Of a stretch of 64,000 nucleotides of DNA, positions 20,860 through 31,739 are shown piece by piece. Source of the stretch: Ligula intestinalis (taxonomy: Eukaryota; Platyhelminthes; Cestoda; Diphyllobothriidea; Diphyllobothriidae). Position numbers and translations under genes: made by a program. Numbering within the stretch: position 1 is the first letter of the stretch; each line of letters opens with the position of its first letter. The notes beneath the pieces are model-generated. The model made no database searches, had not been told where the DNA came from, and was given only the letters and a program-made list of their open reading frames with translations. The stretch covers positions 13,948,810 to 14,012,809 of the forward strand of contig JAYGXS010000010.1 of NCBI GenBank assembly GCA_036362985.1, in the 5' to 3' direction.

Positions 20860-23800
20860 TAGGGTAGTCTTATCGTCCTTACATAAGTAAAACCCAACAA
20901 GGACATACAATCTTCTCAGAAAGTCTAGGGGCTTAAAGCTGGCGTACTCGCCCACCTGCAGCCAATGGATACCCATAAACCAATCAGGACGCTAAATCAA
21001 AACAACCCTTTATGAGGTAAATGGATAGGCTTAAACGACTCAATCGCTCGTAAAAACCCGAATCTACCAAGCAGTCAGACGAAATTTGTCTGCCTGTATC
21101 TGCTGACGTGCAATTACGTACGAAGACAGCATGCCCGCAGGACAAACCCCGGGTGTCTCACACAAACAACAAATGAAGACGAGAAAAGGTGGTCAGATCA
21201 TAATTCCCCTCTGCCATACTTATTCATTATTATTCAGCTACTGACACAATATAGAATATAGCAATTCTAGTTGATTATGGGGCTTATTGATCTCCTATTA
21301 GACAAGAGACGTCCCCTAAACCTCAATAGAGGGTTAGGTACTGCAAAAAGTCAAAATCTAACCAAATGACTAAACAAATTGCGACTATAGGTTGCGGCTG
21401 CATACTAGGTTTCGACTTACTACATGCACGTGCAAACCACTCTGTAGTAAAATAAATACTGGTTTTATCAATATGAGTACTAAAATTAGCTCTCCTAGCA
21501 CTGGAAGCCCTCCTCATACAGCACTATCCTAGCCCTATTAGCCCTATAGGTGCGTTGTCTATGTGAAGCTACACCTAGTGACCACAAAAGAGGATTCTCC
21601 TATGGCTCGGACATACAAGCACCCAGACGCCTTTTCAGGTAATCGGGTTTTCTCGGCACTAAGTTTAGTCGCCGAATACTACTAGATATTTGGTTAGGCC
21701 GGCCCACTTTCATCCCTATTTGGAGACGACTCCCAACGTGTATAGCTATGTGCACGTTTAGAGTAAATACCGTACCAGTTGCCTATGGACTATACGAACT
21801 AAAATCGCTAGTATCACCAACATCACTTACATTGAAATTTTTATGCAGCAATATACTGTCATACTGTTGCCCTCTAGACCCGTACCTGAAACGCCACTTG
21901 TTACGACCGAACTGCATGGTTGATTTTAGTTACTGACACAGTTATAGCATGTAGCAATATTAGTTGATTATGGAACATATTGCTCGCCTATTCCACAGGA
22001 GACCTCTCCTGTGTCCTGAAGATGGAGTTTAGACACTGCAAAAGTTTAGCCCGTTAACGGTAAATGGCATCATGCGACATAAATACATGGTAAAACTTGA
22101 GTTATTGCTTAATAATTTTTCGTCAACCAATAAAATGATACAGCCTGCTGGATAGAGTTGAGAGGACAGAATACAAGGAGAGCCCTGATGTGCTATTATC
22201 ACCATTAACACCAATACTACCAGTATCATTGAAATTGCCCTTATTCCTGCAGCATTGACTTAGACTGTCCCACTGTACCTACCTGATACTGTATTGTCGT
22301 ACTGCTGTCCTTTAGGTTAATACTTGTAGTGTGCTCTCTCCTTCCCTAGTAGAACTCGATCCGGTGTCTATGCCGGATTTCATAGCGCCAAAGCCGGACT
22401 TGTCGCGATAGTGCCTTCGCCGCATCTGATTGGCTGGGGAGTTTTTGCCTGCTTGCATTCTCATTGGTTGAAGGTCATTAGCATTTATGTTAAGGAACCT
22501 CGGCGTGGCAATCACGCACAGTAATTACTGTATTCATCAGTTCTACTTTTAATGGTACTTGCACTATCCCACTACCAGTTAAATAGAGATAACACTACCG
22601 CTACCAGTACTATCAGTATAAAGACCTAGCAGTAGAAGCACGAGTCGTAGCAGTTAAAATGCGAAGCTAGCTAAAACCTTACCTGTCGGATGAGACAGAA
22701 TCCCCTCAGCTGATATATTCATATTCCCACCTGTTATACTGAATTGATAAACATAGGATGCATGTCATATTTCTAAACTATTAGTACCGTTAAAGGAATT
22801 TACTCAGCTTCCATGACTAGCTGACTGCTGGAACTATTGTTTCCTACTAAAGAGATGTTGCTCTGCAAATTCTTAACTAAAACTAGATATTGTAGACGAT
22901 GCAAAGGTCCGAAATTTGAGCGCAAAGCGGCGGTAGATCTTTAGCTTTTATTAAATGCACATTCCTTAACCCTTCTGTTTACTAAAATCCCCAAATAGGT
23001 TACAGCTACATACGAGGTTAACATTTCCTACATGCATGTATCTGCCGCACTGAAGCTTGCCACTTACTGGCTTTAGCAAATATGATTACTAGAACTAGCA
23101 CGTTTAACCTAGGCACAAGACTTCTAACAGACGTATCCTGACAAAATGGCACATGTCACTTTGTTACCACCTAAATGACCGCCTAAGTGATAGATCCTCA
23201 GCTCTGATTACATATACTTTCCTTTAACATTGAGCTTACTAATATCCACACACTAGGCTAAAATGTCATAGATGTACGTACAGGCCGCACTGTAGCTCAC
23301 CACCTACTGGTCTTAGCAAGTATGGTCACTAGAATTAGCACTCCTAGCATAGACATAGCACTTTCAACAGTAGTATACTGGAGATCAAGGGAACACGGCC
23401 CCTGACCTGACTCTAATCAGTATTATCGCTGACCAAATATTAGCAGCAGTATTATTGGCCTCGAGTTGAGAGTGCGGAAACCAAGGCAAACACAGCTTTG
23501 CTCAGGACCCCAAGCGTGTACTTACCCGAAATAATTAAACCCAGATTCACATTCCTCGTTGAAACCAAGGGGATAAGAGCCCTAGCGTTGGCTTAATCCG
23601 CATCAGCGTTGGCAAATGGCGACATCAGTGCTAGCGAAATCACTTCTACACTTCTTGTTGAGATTGAAGGAATATGAACCCCGCGCTGACTCTAGTACTC
23701 CTGGCATAGGCACGTGCCTATGGCAGCAGCATCTTAGTCCGCACAGCTTGATGGATCAAGTTTAAAGTGTGGAAACCAAGACATATGCATCTTTGCTCAG

Positions 23801-24440
23801 GACTCCCAGCCCTATTATTATCCAAATGCTAATCTCTTTTACCTCACACAGGGGAGTGCATACTGGGTGCGTCTCCTTAAACAGAGGATACACAGGCAGT
23901 TCTTATAGTATACTATCTACTAGCCTCAGTAAGTATACTTTCTACATTTAGCACTTCTATCATAAGCACGCGCCTATATCAGCAGTGTCTTAGTCCGTAC
24001 AGCTCGAGGGATCGAGCTGAGAGTGCGGAATCCAAGGCAAGCACAGCTTTGCTCAGGCCCCCAAGCATGTCCTTACCCGAAATAGTTAAACCCAGGTTCA
24101 CCTTACCTGTTCAGATCAAGGGTATATGAACCCTAGCAACGGCTCAGTCAGCGTCAATGCTGACAAATGGTGGCACCAATACTACTACACTTCTTGTTGG
24201 GACTGAGGGGATATGAACCCTGTGCTGACTTTAACCAGCATCAATTCTGATTTACGATACAGACTGAAATAGTACCAGCGAACATATTACTCAGCTGCAT
24301 CTTAACAGAACATTAGAAATAGCAGTAATGGTTTTTAGCAGAACGAGCCCTGGCCTCTTAGAATCAGGCTAGACACCTACAATAGGTGAATGAGGGTAGA
24401 CAGTGCAGTCGTACCAGCGTAAAATCTACTGTCACTAACG
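20860..24440. repeat. Gene-free zone of diverged internal repeats
   Basis: No exon or transposon domain is recognisable. Several pairs of diverged direct repeats can be matched by eye. 21235-21370 matches 21935-22050 (spacing ~705). 22980-23110 matches 23230-23370 (~245). 23459-23640 matches 24001-24190 (~545), with a partial third copy near 23750. The shared blocks include 'TTGATTATGG', 'CACTGCAAAA' and 'CACAGCTTTGCTCAGG'. Confidence 0.65.
22330..22520. other. GC-richer island with two inverted CCAAT boxes
   Basis: Within the AT-richer repeat zone this segment has GATTGGCTGG and CATTGGTTGA (CCAAT boxes on the minus strand) and paired CCGGA motifs. It could be an old promoter or LTR-like piece; nothing downstream supports a gene. 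Confidence 0.3.
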
Positions 24441-25340
24441 ATTAAGTTAGGCGGTGTTTCTGGCTGCATCTGGAGAAAGCAGCGTACGCCTGATTCTTGC
24501 TCGGTCATCTCGAATTTGTCTTGTCACCGGTTTAAAGCTGATGAAGGTTTAGAGTGAAGTAAATGGCGGCTCGTCTACTTTCACTATACCTGGCTATAGT
24601 CACCATCTCTGCTCTCGGGCAAATGGTAGACCCCACCGATTGCGGTGGTCGAACACACACACATGTTTTAAAAAGCCTACTACTCGCAAATTCTCAGTAA
24701 GATGTTTGTGTAGAATAACTATCATATGCTGTGGATCGTGATGGGCCCTCTGTTTCGTCACTTGGTTGGCAGACTCGGTAACCAGCAACAGTGTACGATG
24801 GGTGCATCTCCGACACTCGGTGACGTTCTCGTGACCTCTGCGATCTTTTCCTCGTGTGACATGCTTCAAACACCCCCAGCAGCAGGCCATCCGATTTAAA
24901 TATGCTCTTCCCCTCCCACACGGGCGACAGTTTTTCTCCTTTAAATCCCTCAAATGGCATTAAAACCCCTAGAATTTTTGAACAGTGCCAGAGAAGTTTT
25001 TAACTGTCGGCCCTTTTTTACCTAGTTCCATTCACCGGCAACGCTAGTTTTTTGAAATGGTCTGCTGAAGCAATGCATCGCATAGCTGTTCTGTATCAGA
25101 GGTATTTACCTACATTTCTTTTAATAAAACCTACGCGACAATCATCGGGTAAGGTTTTGGTCAACAAGAACTGGGAAGAGAGATTAATTTTTTTCAGAGC
25201 TCTCAGGCAAGTTGTGGCTGGTAGTACTAGGTTGTGTTGGGAGACGAGAGAGTACACTGTGAGCCGATTTTATGGGCTTGAAGCAAACTGGGCATAATGT
25301 GTTCAGAAAATGCAGATATGATTGTTGGGACAGGAACTTC
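24441..25340. other. Gene-free stretch
   Basis: Open frames at 24600-24960 (minus) and 25052-25297 (plus) have no recognisable domain or exon signature. No element was identified. Confidence 0.4.
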
Positions 25341-25385
25341 ATTCGCTTAACGTTTCGAAATCCGTCACGGATCCATAATCGAAGA
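25315..25385 (-). repeat. PLE terminal-repeat fragment with hammerhead-like motif
   Basis: The minus strand reads GGATCCGTGACGGATTTC, then GAAAC and GTTAAGCG. The core before stem II is degraded and the cleavage triplet is GTT. It is an isolated piece without adjacent PLE coding sequence. Confidence 0.5.
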
Positions 25386-25499
25386 CAATAGCAGTATTTT
25401 TTCCTCTACAACAAAGAGATGGCTAAAATTGTTTAGATGCACGCATGTGTACTTGTTGCATTTGCCAAAGAAATTGGCCGGGATGGCAAGTGTGTGTCT

Positions 25500-26595
25500 T
25501 AGCTGGAGTCCAAACTGGGTGCAGTTAGGGGATGGAGAAAGGCCGCGACTCCGGCCGGCTTGAGCCAAAGGTCCACGGGCGTGCGTTGGGTGCCTGGCCG
25601 GGAACTGCAGGCGAACAGATGCTGACAGTCATGCGAAGGAACACCGCAGTCGGGTATGGATGGGTCGAGACGGTGTTGGTACTGGTGAAGGACCATTGAG
25701 TTGCCACTGCGTAGTTGAGCCCGAGTACAACGAGTGACCCTCGAAAGTTGTTTTTCTGATGCCGCAATCGGAGTTGGGTAGCCACCCAAAAGGACCGTGG
25801 GGTTTTTCCTCGACAACGGCTCATTAGTAATAAACGCTGAGAGGCCTGTCTTATTGGCAGAGCCATCAACGGTTATATCTGAGAGAAGAGGCGACAGCTT
25901 CCTTGGGGTGAGCTCGAATGGACGGCCGAACGTCACGGCTGGGCTCAGGAGCGTGGCCACGCCGGTGATTAGGATGGCCGGGTTGCGAACAGGTCCACCA
26001 GAACTGCTATCCTAAGAGCGTGTTGTAATTGCGACCGGCAGGATAGAAGCCTCTGCAGGAATGTGATCGATAGGCGACATTTTATAGCAGCCTTTGTCGT
26101 GCGGATGGCAGCTTTCTGTACTGACTAAATGCGGTGGGGGCTGGAAGAACTGATTGTGTGAGACCAGCTTGGCACCGCAAAGGGGAGATGGAGCTTGGCC
26201 AGCGCTTTAAATGTGGCCGCAAGAATCACTTCCACAAGAGCCTTGAGGACCTTGGTGCAGCAGCTCACTTTGCTTGCAACCTCCCTCGCATGGTCCGCAA
26301 ACCTAAAGAGATGATCGAAACGGAGGCCAAGGAGCTTCGGCTTACGCACCAATGGTAAAGACGCACCATTGACGGTGATGGTCGGGTGGCGATTGAACTC
26401 CTTCGGGTCCGGTGTGAAGACAGTGACGGACGACTTGGCTGCCGAGATCGTTAACCCGCGCTGAGGGAAGAATTTAACGACATCATATATGGACTCCTAG
26501 AGGACCTGCGCAGCCTGAACGATGTAATGCTGCTGGCAGAGGAAGGTGACATCATCCGCGTATGATACCATTTTTGCCGATACCGGTGTGGGCGT
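25500..26595 (-). mobile_element. 3' half of a Jockey/R1-like non-LTR element
   Basis: On the minus strand the order is 'MVSYADDVTFL' (RT catalytic motif C, about 26540-26572), then 'RGLTISAAKSSVTVF'. 'KLLGLRFDHLFRFADHAREVA' follows near 26280-26345. The C-terminal block is 'LRSGNSMVLHQYQHRLDPSIP' (about 25640-25705), with 'HDCQHLFACSSRPG' after it. This is the tail typical of elements with a Cys/His motif after the RT. Stops and frameshifts interrupt it. The 5' side joins directly to RTE sequence at about 26595. Confidence 0.82.
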
Positions 26596-27670
26596 CCGTC
26601 CGTGACGCGCGCCATCATTCCGTCATGGAGCTGGCGTACCCCCTAAGTGAAGTGCTCAGGACAGCCGAATCTTTGCATGACTTTCGAAAGTCCAGCGCTT
26701 TTTATCGTGTCACATGCTTTCGCAGTGAAGATCATGTCCGTAGTACCGCGATGACGGCGAAAGCCACATTGGCTTTCCGGCGCGAGTCCTTAATCGAGGT
26801 CTTTGCTGAGACGGTTCAGAAGAATCCGAACGAAGGTTTTTGCCAGCAATGTTGAGCAGCGATATTCCACGATGATTGTCACCGATCTGACGGTCACCTT
26901 GCGCTTGTAAAGGTCTACAATTGTTGCGTCGTCGAATTCCTGGGGGACTTGGCCTAAACGCCACATCTCCTGGAAGAGCGTAGTAAAGTGGGACATGGGT
27001 TTGCTGCCACCGTATTTGTAGATCTCCACAGAGATCGCATAAGAGCCAGGTGCTTTTTTACTGGAGAGTTGCTGCACAGCCTCGATATTTTCCTGAAGAA
27101 TAGGTGGTAGATCGAGATCCACGTTGATGTCCACCTGAGGCAGACGATCGATGGCATCTTCGGAGATGATGGAAGGGCAGTGGAGTGTGCCTTGGAAGTG
27201 CTCGGCCCAGCATTGCAGGATCTGTGCCTTCTCAGTAAGTAGGGTGAATTCATCAGCACTGAGCAGAGGAGTTGTGCCTTTGGCATTGAGGCCGTAGACG
27301 GCCTTGAATGCAGCGAAGTAGTTCATCCATTCATTGCGGTCTGTATAGCCTTTGATTTCCACACGTTTGCGAGCCATCCAATCATCCTGTGTTTCCCTCA
27401 GCCACTGTTGCACAAGACGGTGACTGTGGTAGAAGGCTGCTTTCTTTTGGTGTCGGTAGGGTGATCAACATAGGCTTTGTGCAGACGGTTCTTTTGGGTG
27501 AGCAGACTGCTGATGTCTTCATCGATTTCGTCAAACCAATTCTGGTGTTGTCGGTGTGCATGGCCAAAGACGCGTTGGGGGTGAATTGAACATTGTACCG
27601 TAATTAACTCCACCAGTTCTCCACGGAGACGTTCTCCTCCGTCACGGAGAAAACAGTGGTCATGCACCAA
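26596..27670 (-). mobile_element. RTE-type element, linker and N-terminal RT half (minus strand)
   Basis: The frame at 26790-27413 opens with 'QQWLRETQDDWMARK' and reads 'LLSADEFTLLTEKAQILQ', 'SSKKAPGSYAISVEIYKYGG' and 'QVPQEFDDATIVDLYKRK'. Homology continues to 'SQCGFRRHRGTTDMIFTAKA' and 'VRQLHDGMMARVTDG', where it stops. The segment that should carry motif A ('VDLTKAFD') is missing, an internal deletion of roughly 35 codons near 26725. Upstream, 27398-27670 gives the preceding linker in another frame. Confidence 0.87.
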
Positions 27671-28900
27671 CCGCCGCCAGATGCTGACTACAGTGATCCA
27701 CGGATCAACGTTAACGGCGCCGAGCTTAAAATCGTGGACAACTCTGCCTATCTCGGTAGCACGCTATCCCGCAACACTCGGATCGACGACGAGATTGCTC
27801 GATGGATATCTAAAGCCAGCCAAGCCTTCAGCCGGCTCCAAACCCCTGTATGGAATCGTCACGGACTCCAGCTGTCAACGAAACAAAGAATGCACAAAGC
27901 CGTCGTGCTCAAGACACTCCTGCACGGAACGGAGACTTGGACCGTCTATGCCAACCAAGCTCGGGGGCTTAATCATTTCCATCTCAACTGTCTTCGCTGC
28001 GTACTGAAGATACGATGGCAGGAAAGGAGCCGAAGACGGAAATCCTGGAGAGGACGGACGTTCTCGGCGTCCAGGCCACGCTCACGCAGATACAGTTGCG
28101 CTGGAGCGGTCACGTGGTATGGATAGATGATCAACGGCTACCCAAGTGACTGTTTTACAGCGATGTCACTGCAGGTGCTCGTCGCAAATGAGGACAAAAG
28201 AGGCGCCACAAGGACACTCTGAAGCAACCTGGGAGGAACTCGCACAGGATATATCTACGTAGTAAGGAACGCTTAAAACTTGCGCAGCAATCATCGAAGC
28301 TAGTCGAATTGCCCCCGCCAAGGCATAACGGACGACTCGTAAGCCTCACGATCAACAAACTCACACTGTCACGTGTCCGCACTGTCAACTGACTTTCCGT
28401 GCACGCATTGGCTTGATCAGCCACCTCCGGACGCAGAACACCCCCCATCTGACAGAATCCATTTCTATGGTGTCAAGCGCTTGAACAGACCCTTATCTGC
28501 TCAGCACTTTGACGGCGACAACCCTCACCACAGATGCTTTGCTGCTCTCATTCACCGGTACCACCCCACCCGCAAATACCTCGACCCCATCCGATGCATT
28601 ATCGCCTCCCACCACTATCCCCACTGCATCCACTAGCGTTGGCCTAGTCAGTCACTTGCGAATCCATCACATAGAGACTGGTGAACTAGTGGCTGGAGCA
28701 CCAACACAGAAAAGACCACCGCCTTCCCTACTCAAACTGCCCCCGGACATTCGCCCATCGTATAGTCCTACTAGGTCGCATGCGCCTTCACGAGATTGGC
28801 ATTGACCATGATTTCGACACACCTAGCATATCCCACAACCCCATATAGCTCCAGCCCCCACTAATCGCCCCACCACAGACAAAGCAAGGATGCACCTTCA
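27640..28900 (+). mobile_element. RTE-type element, C-terminal half with C2H2 tail (plus strand)
   Basis: The frame at 27656-28126 reads '[15 protein letters not shown]', '[20 protein letters not shown]' and '[15 protein letters not shown]', the thumb-like C-terminal part of an RTE RT. Beyond frameshifts follow '[17 protein letters not shown]' (28093-28143) and a C2H2-type segment 'CPHCQLTFRARIGLISHLRT' (28376-28435). A second, degraded 'GLVSHLRIHHIETGE' lies near 28643-28690. The family fits the half-element on the opposite strand at 26596-27670. Confidence 0.85.
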
Positions 28901-28928
28901 AGTTCTTCGGGAACCTGAAAGGTAAGCT

Positions 28929-29225
28929 GTGTTCTCATTTTTGTTTTTACCTTCTTGTTTCTACTTTCGTTCTTACTTTCTCTCATTCCCTCTCTTTTCC
29001 TTCTTCTCTCGTCCTTACATTTCCGTTCTCCCTGTTTCTTCTCTCGCTTGTTTATACTTTCTGTTTTTCATAGTTCCTCCCCCGCTCTTTCTCTTTCCAA
29101 TTCCTCTTCCCGTGCACAACCTTCCTTCGCTCTCCTGTCTCTCCCGCTTCTTCTCTCTTTCTTTCTCTCACTCTCACATTTCCTCTTCCTTTGCCCAACT
29201 TGCTCTACCATGCTCATCTCTGATA
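28929..29225 (+). repeat. ~300-base pyrimidine-rich tract
   Basis: The plus strand is almost entirely C and T with scattered A, interrupted only by short mixed segments. It has long open frames for compositional reasons (Phe/Leu/Ser/Pro-rich), which are not genes. Confidence 0.85.
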
Positions 29226-30134
29226 TGTTTTCCTTTTCAGCGCTGCGCCCATCCAACCTCAGGCGGCTGATAGCTAGGCGGTGGCTTGTTGCTGGCAGGG
29301 GGGGAGACAGTGAGGTCGACCCACGGACACCACAGTCAGTCCAGTGTGTCTTGTTGTGTGAAGTGTGTGTCTGTGTGTAGGAGCCTACTTAACGAGACGT
29401 GTTGTTTGGTACGCGTGTTGAGTGTTTGCCGCGCCAGCCGTCTGCGTCCTCCCGTATTTCCAGCCTGATTGGGTTAAGTTAATAGGTAAAAACTAAAGCT
29501 GCTGCGATCTTCAGACTCGGTTCAGTAGGGGAAGACGAGACGCGAAAGGCATAAATGGTAGGATCCTACAAGATCGCAGTCGATATTTCCCCACGCTCCT
29601 CTTAGGACATTTCTACATCGATATGCCACATCAATTAAGATCTAGGACATTGTGGCTGCAACCGTATGTATAGAATTTTTTTCTGCGCCTCTGGAATTAT
29701 TTTTCTTGCGTGGACGATCTTTTGAAGTCGGAATTTAAGAAGATTTTGTTTTCCAACCAATTTTACCGAGACGCAACCTCTTCAAACCGAACGCGACCTC
29801 TTCAACCCAACAAATTCGCGGCCTAGTAACAGAAATCGTCAAGATCCGAATATTCTCGAGACCTTCAAAGGCTGAGTCGTTTCCCAATATGGAATACACT
29901 GTTTCAAATAAATTTAAAGTGCTTTTTAAAAATAGCTACAGTATTTCTTAAGTTTACTCTGATTATTTGTCGTAAGTCATTAGCTGAAGATCATCTCAGC
30001 TGGTTTTTTTAACGTAAAAACTAATACAGTTTGTTAAACAATTTTAAGGGATTTTAACAACCAGCTGCGGTAAAATCATATAGGCTGAAGTTTTCTAAAT
30101 CGTCCCTCATTTAAAGCAGATTTCCATCAAAATT
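29226..30134. other. Stretch before the CR1-like elements, unresolved
   Basis: A frame at 29235-29380 reads 'LRRLIARRWLVAGRGGDSE' then a Cys/Val-rich end. It looks like a relic of a repeat, but the family was not recognised. The rest shows no feature and may include the 5' UTR of the next element. Confidence 0.35.
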
Positions 30135-31112
30135 ATGAGAACGAAAATTATAGGTCATCGTAAGATATCTGCTTCCAGACCTAAGCGGTGCCTGACCACG
30201 CCTACTAGTCAATGCATTGATATCAACATGCAGCCTATTGTCAAGGCTAAGCAAATTGATTTATCTGCATTACAGAACTGTTATGACTTCAGGAGGAAGT
30301 TTGGTTCTGTTTTGTCAATACTAGGCAATCTGTCCGATGTTAAGTTATCAGATGTGCCCTCGCAAGATTGTAAAAAGTTATACTCCCTCGTCCATCTTAT
30401 AACCACGGAAGCTTTTGATAGACAAAAGCGAAACTTTAACTTAATACTACAAAATGCCTCCATATTAAGTCTCCCTTTGGATATTGCAAAATATTTTCTA
30501 TGTTCGGGTGGTTTCAACTGCAAAATTGCGGAAGCAAAGCGCCTCCAATCGCGTAGCAAAAATCCGCCCATCCTAGTTAAATTGTTTTTACCGATCGATG
30601 TGGACTCAATCTTTGCTCAACGGGATCGCATTTCCCGATATTTAGAAATGACTAAAAGCTTCCTCTGTCGAGATCTTACACCAATGGAGCGAAGAAATGG
30701 GGATATTTAGTCCAATAGACCAATGACTTCTCAGCCTACTATTCCTAAATCTGTTCGTAGTCCCGATAGGGTAAATGCACTCGCTAATCCTTCGCCCCGG
30801 ATATCTGGTCATACAACCACTAACGTCAGTACACCCGTTATCCCTGCCTCCCAGATGTCTATTTAGAGTCTCGTAACCGTCAGTACACCTGCTATCCCTA
30901 CCTCCCGAATGTCTAGTCATAGGCCCATAAACACCAGTGCACCAGTTAGCCCACCTCTCTTGACGTCGGGACCGTCAAGCCCCGCCGCTCCATCATCTAC
31001 TACGATTAAAACTAGTCTTAATACATTGTCTGTCCAACGATCGATAAATTTCGCTGCCTTTAACTCGGCACAAGCCCATCAAGAATGTCGCCAACACCGT
31101 CGAAAGCGTTAA
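30135..31112 (+). pseudogene. ORF1-like protein of a CR1-type element (broken)
   Basis: 191 codons run from 30135 to a TAG at 30708. The same frame continues with one more stop (near 30865) to 31112. The segment 'LVKLFLPIDVDSIFAQRD' then 'LCRDLTPMERR' has the look of the RNA-binding end of a non-LTR ORF1. A Ser/Thr/Pro-rich tail follows, with two to three ~60-base repeat units (about 30810-30955). Its relation to the ORF1 further downstream is unclear: it may be an older element. Confidence 0.45.
30810..30955 (+). repeat. Short tandem ~60-base repeats in coding-like sequence
   Basis: 'GTCAGTACACC' recurs at two sites about 60 bases apart, with CAGTGCACC as a weaker third. Each is followed by similar CCC/TCCCGAATGTCT sequence. 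It encodes a repeated 'VSTPxIPxSxMS' peptide. Confidence 0.65.
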
Positions 31113-31497
31113 GGCCGAGCGCTTCCCCACCACAACCTAGCTCCTCCCTTGACCGCGAAGTTTGAAATTGTTTGCGAATTTCAAGTCTCTCGAGCTTTCG
31201 TGTTTTTAGTCTCTATCTCAGTATAGAAGACACGCTTCTTGGAAATTATTCAAGAATTGACTATATATTTCCAAAGTTTGGAATTTTCTACGTGAAAATC
31301 TCAATCCGGTCGCTCTGAAAAAATTCCCCCGCTGTGAATTATTTCCAAATTTCGGAAATTGCTTCTTGGACGTGTCGATTTTGTGAAAAACTCCTCTGCA
31401 CCACAAAAATCTGCACATCTCCGAATTTCACGCCGAGGCTGAGTCTTTATATCACTGTGTTGTTATATACCCTTATCCTAATATTGTCATAATATTT

Positions 31498-31544
31498 AGG
31501 ATAAAAGTGACTCTCACGTTAGGATAAAAGTGACTCTCACGTTA
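31498..31544. repeat. Two tandem copies of a ~23-base unit
   Basis: 'AGGATAAAAGTGACTCTCAC' followed by GTT occurs twice back to back. Confidence 0.9.
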
Positions 31545-31739
31545 TTCCTAAGGAAATTTTATAACCAAACATAGTTCATTGCATTTGTCAGGAAATCAAT
31601 ATTTTACTCTGACTTGCTGTAACCTGCTTGTATCAGTAAACTTGCATTATCTGGCTAATCGATCTTCTCTCCGCCTCCCTCCTACGGGCTCTTGGGTTTG
31701 GCTTCCGACTTAATTGGCAGTATCAGACGCAGGTCATAA

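Noticed and set aside
23459..24190. CRISPR-like array
   Set aside because: Few, long, diverged units with irregular spacing in a eukaryotic context.
24600..24960. Two overlapping minus-strand open frames of 88-117 codons
   Set aside because: No recognised domain, no splice pattern, and both frames run over the same bases.
29068..29256. Open frames on both strands of the pyrimidine tract
   Set aside because: Their residues simply follow base composition; no domain or splice context.
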